6,367 nt of DNA from an uncultured Oscillospiraceae bacterium (GTDB lineage: Bacteria; Bacillota; Clostridia; Oscillospirales; Acutalibacteraceae): assembly GCA_900550315.1 (NCBI GenBank), contig URRK01000099.1, positions 1-6,367 on the forward strand, written 5' to 3'. This document shows, piece by piece, positions 1-5,700 of the stretch; the stretch's first letter is position 1; each line of letters begins with the position of its first letter. Under the pieces are notes generated by a model, which worked only from the letters and a program-made list of their open reading frames with translations, made no database searches and was not told the origin of the DNA. The position numbers and the translations under genes are program-made.

Positions 1-963
1 GGTTGGTTCCCCACCCGCCCAAAAGCGTGAAGCGTTGCCGGATTTTATGCACTGCTCGTCGGCCTCAAAAGCGCCGAGCAAAATATTGCCGCTTAAATGA
101 AGATAATCGTTACAAATTACATGCACCCAAGCTGAAAGGTGGTAATTGGTTTGCTTTTTAAGCTGAACCAATTGACCAAACCGAAAGCCCGGCTTTTGGA
201 AAACAACTGCACGGTTGCCGGTACGCACACAGCTTTTATTTTCCATATTCCAACGGGCGTAATAATGCGCACTAAAGGAATCTAAAAAATCGGCTGCTTG
301 TTCCACCGTATATTTTAGCATTTTAGGGCCGTTGCACATTCTTGCATTTTCGTTAGGTCCAACCAGCTTAACCAAATCGCGCCGGCCATCCTTTACCAAA
401 CGCTCGTGAATGGTGCGGGCAGCCTTTTCCCACACGGTAAAGGCGTTGTAACCCGGAATGGGTTCGCCGGGGCGGGAGGATTCGGTAAACAGCATTAGGT
501 ATTTAACATTAGTAAAGCCACGCAGTTCTATCAGCTGGTGCAGCGATTCACTTACCCAGGCGGCAAAGTTCTCGCATGCCTGTTCAAAGCTTACACCGCC
601 GTCTGAAAACGGGCAATCGCCGCCCCAACCGTGCCCGGTAATATCCTCCGGGCTGTTCCAGCCGGCGTGCAGGGCAATTTCAATTCCCCGCTTTTTCATG
701 CGCTCGCACCACTTATAAAACGCCTGCATGGTTCCGTTTTCCCAGTTCCAGCCATCTTTGCGCGTCCAGGCGTACCATTTGTAATAGGTACGCACAATTT
801 TAACGCCTAAGCTTTTAATGCGGTCGGCTTCCAGCTCGCACTGTTCGGGCGTATAAACCCTGCCGCTGTCGTCCGGCAGGCCGGCATAGCCGTGGTACAC
901 GGCGTTAACCCCTAAAAAGTTAGATTGCACCGGAGCGGTACGGTCTATTTCTATTTTTTTCAT
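1..963 (-). CDS. Clan GH-A-like glycoside hydrolase barrel fused to a carbohydrate-binding-like module (3' end cut by window)
   Basis: 321 codons are open from ATG at 963 to the window edge, with no stop; the C-terminus is missing. The start is set by a good AGGAGA seven bases upstream. Residues 14-234 read as a TIM barrel: FLGVNA (strand 1, 16-21), GVKIVRTYY (strand 2), GIEIALHAGW (strand 3), VKYLMLFTE (strand 4, with E161 as candidate acid/base), LVKLVGPNE (strand 5) and LDSFSAHYY (strand 6). It is clearly paralogous to the upstream lipoprotein: both have the pattern MQ.FY..C..M.K.GIE.A..A.W and NVKY....TE. After residue ~235 the text changes to a jelly-roll pattern typical of carbohydrate-binding modules (TGNRAVVFQ, then FGQLVQLKKQTNYHLSAWVHV), and no strand-7 glutamate motif comes first. 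There is no signal peptide, so on this reading the protein is cytoplasmic. It may be a degenerate or non-catalytic derivative, or the module may be an insertion with the barrel resuming beyond the window. The family and substrate are not identified. Confidence 0.85.
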   Translation of the reverse strand, partial: MKKIEIDRTAPVQSNFLGVNAVYHGYAGLPDDSGRVYTPEQCELEADRIKSLGVKIVRTYYKWYAWTRKDGWNWENGTMQAFYKWCERMKKRGIEIALHAGWNSPEDITGHGWGGDCPFSDGGVSFEQACENFAAWVSESLHQLIELRGFTNVKYLMLFTESSRPGEPIPGYNAFTVWEKAARTIHERLVKDGRRDLVKLVGPNENARMCNGPKMLKYTVEQAADFLDSFSAHYYARWNMENKSCVRTGNRAVVFQKPGFRFGQLVQLKKQTNYHLSAWVHVICNDYLHLSGNILLGAFEADEQCIKSGNASRFWAGGEPT

Positions 964-970
964 ACAAACG

Positions 971-976
971 TCTCCT
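971..976 (-). promoter_or_regulatory. Ribosome binding site of the downstream barrel gene
   Basis: AGGAGA on the minus strand lies seven bases before the ATG at 963, inside the 19-base gap after the TAG stop of the lipoprotein gene. It is the strongest Shine-Dalgarno match in the window and decides the start. There is no in-frame ATG or GTG in the gap that could add a signal peptide. Confidence 0.85.
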
Positions 977-982
977 AAATCA

Positions 983-2716
983 CTAACCCTTGAAGGTGGT
1001 ATAAACATAAACGGCATAGGGTTTAATCGTATCGTACAACCCGGTTTTAACATTTTTGGCAACGGCCGAAACCCCGTTTAAAACGGCGTCGGGCGTTGGG
1101 GTAACGGTTGTCGGGTCATAAGCGTGACGGTAAAGGGTTTTGCCGCCAATTGATTTTTCAAGCTTTAGCTTAATGTTAACCTCTTCAGCGTTGTAGTTGG
1201 TAACAACAAAGGTCCAGTTACCGTCATCTCGCTGCACGCAGGCGGTGTAAACGGCGTTGCCCTCATCACAATAATAGGCCTTCCCACTACCCAAATACTT
1301 GGTAATTAAACCTGCGGCGTACCAACCGGACATTGGCGTATAGCTTTCTAGCGGAGTTGGTAGATAGCCTTGAATTTGCAGACCGTTTTCAAACGAGCCG
1401 TTATTGGCATTATTAGGCCATTGTTGGTCGGAAAGCGCCCACAAAAACACATTGGAGGCACCCATGTTTAAAATGCTGGAGGTCATTGCGCCCAAAGCCG
1501 TGCCCTTAAAGGGGTTGTTGTTGCTGTTGCGGAAAAGCTGAGTGGTTGAAGTTAGACTATTGGAAACAGCAACATTGTATTCGTCAATCCAAAAATCTTT
1601 TCCCGCGGCAACAACTTCGTTTTTGCATTCCTGCAAATTTTCCTGCGGAATAAAATAATAGTTATCGTCGGTATAATTGTTCGCGCGGTCGTACCCGCGA
1701 TGCGAGCCAATAATATCTACCTTGTCGGCAAGGTTTTTCAACGTATAGCGCACTAAGCGGGAGTAGGTCTCGCTGCCGTCATCGGAACGCCAGTTGTCGC
1801 ACGGGGCAACAATTTTGTAGCTTTGCCGCAGGCCGGAATCCTTTAAGCCGGCGTCCAGTGCGGTAATGGCTGCGTCGTAAATCGGGTACAGGCGGTCATA
1901 ATCTCTTAACTCGCAGGTAGTTCCCTCCTTACTCCAATCAATAAAAGTGTTATTACACTCGGTGTATCCTAAAAAGTATTTTACATTTTTAACACCGTGC
2001 GCCTGCAGGGCCGTTGCGGTTTGGGCCATAAAACTACGGTAGCGGCGGCAGGTTTCGGCCAGGTTGCCCTTTACGCCAAAGCCGGCCGAATCAAACGAAA
2101 CCGGGGAATCTGCATTTCCGCCATCCTCTAAAAACGCACCCAAACTCCAGTTTGCATTAATTGCAAGCTCAATTCCGGATTTTTGCATATCGAAGCAAAA
2201 ATTATAGAATTGCTGCATACGGGTATTTTCAAAATTATATTTTTGTTGCTGCGAATCCCACGCCAAAGAGCTGCCGTAATAAGAGCGCAGCATTTTAATA
2301 CCCATTTTTTGAATGTTTTTAAGCTCAGCCTGGCGCTGCTCATTATTCAACAAGCGGTTTCCGTAACTATCTTCATTAAAATAGCCATAGGGATGAAAAA
2401 CATAGTTAATACCCCTAAAAGTTGTGGTGGTCGGAGCGCTGCCGTTTTGAACGGTTAGCTCCTGCAGCTCACCCTCCGGCTGTTCCTCCGGCTGTTCCTC
2501 CGGAAGATCCTCAATTTCGTCGTCATTTTCCTCCTCAACTGGTTCGTCACTTTCAGAAGTAGAAAAATTAGAAAAATCGGAAGAGGTAACGGCAGCGGTG
2601 CTTTTTTTGCCGCCATTTTTCTTACCGCCGCTTTTTTTGCCGGAGCAGCCGGTAGCTGCAAGTACCAACGCTAAGGCCAAAGCAAAACAAATAAACTTTT
2701 TTAAAACATTAGGCAT
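983..2716 (-). CDS. Lipoprotein glycoside hydrolase, clan GH-A-like TIM barrel
   Basis: This is a 577-residue protein from ATG at 2716 to TAG at 983. Residues 1-23 are a lipoprotein signal peptide (KK, hydrophobic LALALVLAA, then ATG-C with C24 lipidated), so the enzyme should sit on the outer face of the membrane. Residues 25-90 are a linker, first Lys/Gly-rich (GGKK units), then strongly acidic. The barrel spans about 98-440: FRGINYVFH (strand 1), GIKMLRSYY (strand 2), GIELAINANW (strand 3), VKYFLGYTE (strand 4, E253 candidate acid/base), YKIVAPCDNW (strand 5), VDIIGSHRGY (strand 6), DFWIDEYN (strand 7, E379 candidate nucleophile) and NVFLWALSD (strand 8, W426). The order and the two strand-end glutamates are what retaining clan GH-A enzymes show; the residue before the acid/base is Thr instead of the usual Asn. 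Residues ~460-577 form the C-terminal beta-sandwich often attached to GH39/GH30-like barrels. The start overlaps the preceding gene by 8 bases. A TTG at 2761 would extend the frame but would place polar residues before the signal peptide. The exact GH family and the substrate are unknown. Confidence 0.9.
   Translation of the reverse strand: MPNVLKKFICFALALALVLAATGCSGKKSGGKKNGGKKSTAAVTSSDFSNFSTSESDEPVEEENDDEIEDLPEEQPEEQPEGELQELTVQNGSAPTTTTFRGINYVFHPYGYFNEDSYGNRLLNNEQRQAELKNIQKMGIKMLRSYYGSSLAWDSQQQKYNFENTRMQQFYNFCFDMQKSGIELAINANWSLGAFLEDGGNADSPVSFDSAGFGVKGNLAETCRRYRSFMAQTATALQAHGVKNVKYFLGYTECNNTFIDWSKEGTTCELRDYDRLYPIYDAAITALDAGLKDSGLRQSYKIVAPCDNWRSDDGSETYSRLVRYTLKNLADKVDIIGSHRGYDRANNYTDDNYYFIPQENLQECKNEVVAAGKDFWIDEYNVAVSNSLTSTTQLFRNSNNNPFKGTALGAMTSSILNMGASNVFLWALSDQQWPNNANNGSFENGLQIQGYLPTPLESYTPMSGWYAAGLITKYLGSGKAYYCDEGNAVYTACVQRDDGNWTFVVTNYNAEEVNIKLKLEKSIGGKTLYRHAYDPTTVTPTPDAVLNGVSAVAKNVKTGLYDTIKPYAVYVYTTFKG
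2474..2503 (-). repeat. 12-bp tandem repeat coding the acidic EEQP linker
   Basis: Two perfect 12-base units (2474-2485 and 2486-2497) and a half unit (2498-2503) encode EEQPEEQPEG in the acidic second half of the lipoprotein linker (residues ~57-87, rich in Glu, Asp and Pro). It is probably an extended spacer whose length can change by unit slippage without losing frame. Confidence 0.85.
2603..2644 (-). repeat. Lys/Gly repeat in the lipoprotein linker
   Basis: Residues 25-38, right after the lipidated Cys, read SGKK-SGGKK-NGGKK, a 15-base period in DNA. Two of the three Lys pairs are coded within runs of seven A on the coding strand (plus-strand T runs at 2602-2608 and 2632-2638). The basic patch would lie next to the membrane or the anionic wall polymers. 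Confidence 0.8.
2648..2716 (-). other. Lipoprotein signal peptide with lipobox
   Basis: Residues 1-23 of the glycosidase: a short positive start (MPNVLKK), a hydrophobic core rich in Ala and Leu, and the ending LAATG directly before Cys24. The -3 residue is Ala rather than the preferred Leu, which is tolerated in lipoboxes. Cleavage and lipidation at Cys24 are inferred from this pattern. Confidence 0.85.
2709..2716 (-). other. 8-base stop/start overlap between surface protein and glycosidase genes
   Basis: On the minus strand the start ATG of the lipoprotein gene and the TAA stop of the surface protein gene lie within ATGCCTAA, in different frames. Such overlaps commonly give translational coupling, in which a ribosome ending on the first gene starts on the second. 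This implies co-expression of the two proteins from one message. Confidence 0.9.
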
Positions 2717-5700
2717 GGTGCTTTCCCCCTTTTTTACCGGTTGCAAATAAAACGGTGCCAATTCCGGCGGTTAATACTAAAATAATTGCTGCGGGCAAAA
2801 TACCTGTGTCACCGGTTGCCGGCGTTTGGTTATTATATAAATTCTGCTCGGCAACGCTGCCAATAGCAACTAATTCGGTAACCTCACCAATTTGCTCCGG
2901 TGCAATATTAGGATCATTTTCCTTCCCAATATCCTTAGCGGAGCCGGAAAGTGATTTGGTTTTAAACAGCTGAACATTTTGAAGCGTTAAACTACTGTTA
3001 TTTTTTAAAACCAAGTAAACTTTGCCATCAATTGGCGAAACAAATTGATACCCTGTTCGGGTTTTGGTGCCTGAAGCAACAATGCGGCCGGTATAGCTTT
3101 GGGTAGCGATTGATGAATTCAGAGGGTCGCTGCCATTAGTAGAAAGGTAAACTTCGGCATTATAACCCTGCACGGTAGCCCCAAAGGTGTACAAAGTAGA
3201 GGGCTCTAACTGCAATTGCGTTACCGAGCTTTTGCCAGAGGTAATTGCAGCCATTGCCGCGCTGTTTTTTTGCAGCAGATCAAACGGATTTTCGCAATAG
3301 GAAAGCGCCGTATTAGCCACTACGCCGGGTTTCATTTCCTCTAAGCAAATATCGTCTAAATATAGGTCTTTTAAATTTTTGCCAAAGTTAATAAAAATTG
3401 AAATTTGCGTTTGTCCGGCTGCGGTACAAAACTGCTTTTCAAAATTTATCCATTGGTTATTAACGCCGCTGATGGTGTTTTCCAAGTGCATAATATTGCT
3501 GGTTTTATAATCTATGTGAACGGCGCAATAAGGCAGGGAAACCTTGTTGGTTGTTTTGTTTTGCAAATAGGCGCGCAAACTAAAACGGTACAGGGTGTTT
3601 TCTTTTACCGGAATGGTAAATACCGGATCGCGGTAGGTGGTAGTTGTACCGGGATTTAAAGTTTGCGCATTGCTGTAACCGCCCGGCACGCTGTGCAAGG
3701 CGTTGCTAACTTGGCCGTTATAGGCCGGGGCGGGTACAATCTCGGTAGCGGGATTGCTGAGTGCAATGGCATAGTCGTCAAAATTAATTAATACCTTATC
3801 CTGCGGGCCGTTATAGCCCTCAAAAGCCTGGTACGAAGTTAAGGCCAGGTTAATATCATCCACCCAAATTTCGGGTGCGGCTCGCCCGGCATTAAAGGTA
3901 AAGCTAAAGCGATTTTGCTTTTCCTCGGTTACCAAAAAGACCTTATAATACAGCCACTCGCCCTGTTTAGCCTTTTGCAAATTAGCAATATTGGCATACT
4001 TGCCGTTGTAATACTGGTAAAAAGAAAGCCAATTAATGTCCCCGGAGTTTTCTTTAATTTTTACCCGCCAGCTTAACTCATAAACCCGCTTGGGTAAAAC
4101 GGGTATGGTGTAGATTGGGTCGGTATCGGTAGTTGTTGTGTTGTAATTTAAAAACAGGGCTGAACCGTAATCGCCTGCAATGGTGTGCAGGGCTTTGGTG
4201 TTTTGGCCTTTGTAGCCAACAACTTCTACCACATTAATTTCCTTAGATCTTGAGTATTCCTTTGTAACATCCTCAAAATCAATGGTCCAAAGGTCTTTGG
4301 GGGTGCCGTAATCTTTTTGCGGCAGGGTAATTTTTTCCTCTTTTAAAGTTAGTTCATCTAACCACATTTGCCCAACGGCTGAAACAACCACCAAAGCTAA
4401 CTGCTCGTTATTACCGGAATTAAACGGCAACTTAACCTCTTGCCAAGTTCCGGTAACGGTAGAGGCAGCTGTTGCGTCATAGGCTTCTTTATTCTCTATT
4501 AAGCCGTTATTAGCTACATAAGCCAGGCCGTTACCAAGGAAGGAATAAAAACCGTCTTTATTCGCTACAATGCCGCCGTTTGGCGTTGTAATGCCTGCCT
4601 GCGACAGGCTATAGGTGCCCGCGGCATTAAGGTTATTTACAAAATATTTAAAGTACAGGCAGTAATCAGTATTCTTTTTAACCATAATACGCTTAACGGC
4701 CTTACTAGCCTGCGTGTACAAATATACAGAATTTTTATCACCGTTGCTGTCATGCGCGCCGGAAGTTTCAGTGGAAATTTTCGCCCAGGAGGGGCCGGGT
4801 TTTCCGGAGGTGCCAATGGTTTCGGTATCCCAATCGTAAATACTCCACTCTGAAGGTTCGGTTGGGGTTGGATGTGTTTCATTTTTTAATACTGAAAGGT
4901 CATCCAACCAGCATTCGGGCGTAGCCTTACCGGCGTTTAACTGAAAACTACATTTGGTTTGCCCGGCTGCAGCCGTAAAGATGTAGCTGTACTTAACCCA
5001 TTTGCCCTTTTCGGTTGTTTTGGTTAAATCGGCAAAAATCGAGCGATTCCCGTTATGGCTGTACATTAAGGTTAAATACTCAATTTCAGCATTTTCGGCC
5101 ACTTTAAACCAACAAGACATTTTATAAGTTTCGCCGGGAGTAACCGCAAAAGAATATATGGGGTCGGAATCTTTTAGAACATTTCCCCAATTTAAGTTTG
5201 TGGGGGTTGCGTAGGAGCCCTGTTTAATGTGAAGCGCAGTAGTAGTCTCGCCGGCAGGGCCGGTTGTTTTTTGCAACTCGTAACGCTCCGCTTGGTCGTA
5301 GTACATAGTTTCTTTGTCGGTCTGCTCAAAATTAACTACACCGTTTACCTGCGGCTCAGCAGATCTTTCGGCCAAGGAAATTTCGCTAACATATACCGGC
5401 GAGGAGCCAAACAGTAGGCTGAACACTACGGCGCTGTTACTGCCGGAATTAAAAGGAACGGTTATTTTTACCCAGGTATTAACCGTTTTGGTAAGACCCT
5501 GCGCGTTGGCACTGCCTAAGCAGTCCTTCCCCTCAGGGTCAACCTCCCCTTCCGGCACAAGAACAGTTGCCTGAGAAAGAAAATAGGTGCCGGCTGCGTT
5601 TAATTTTTCAGAGAAAGCCCAAAAACTTAGTTCGTAATTTTTGTTTTGCTCTACCGGCAGAGTTACCGCGCCACGCTGCGAGATGCAGCTGAATTTTAAA

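Larger units (their letters stand above)
2709..2825 (-). other. Cell-wall sorting signal (TPATG variant)
   Basis: The last 38 residues read TPATGDTG, then a ~21-residue hydrophobic stretch (ILPAAIILVLTAGIGTV), then a basic tail (GKKGGKHHA). This three-part layout is that of a sortase substrate. The motif has Thr in place of the Leu of LPxTG, as in the S/N-PxTG signals of many Clostridia. No sortase gene lies in the window. Confidence 0.8.

Noticed and set aside
458..718. Plus-strand open frame of 86 codons
   Set aside because: It lies antisense within the well-supported barrel gene, has no recognisable motif and reads as a shadow. The same applies to the plus-strand frames at 2183-2458, 2755-2973, 3405-3659, 5229-5574 and 5715-5897.
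964..982. Promoter or terminator between the two barrel genes
   Set aside because: The gap is only 19 bases and is filled by the ribosome binding site; no hairpin or -10/-35 pair is visible.
2128..2343. Minus-strand frames inside larger genes (also 2455-2661 and 4637-4882)
   Set aside because: They are alternative frames of the lipoprotein and surface protein genes with composition artefacts (for example Lys/Arg-rich text from the repeat linker) and no own ribosome binding site.
2717..2761. Longer lipoprotein start at the TTG at 2761
   Set aside because: It would put 15 mostly polar residues before the signal peptide, overlap the upstream gene by 53 bases and leave the AGGGGG site unused.
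4731..4751. DSNGDKN in module A3 resembling a dockerin calcium loop
   Set aside because: It is a single copy inside a loop of a type-A module, without the paired 22-residue dockerin repeats. No cohesin or dockerin, and so no cellulosome, is supported.
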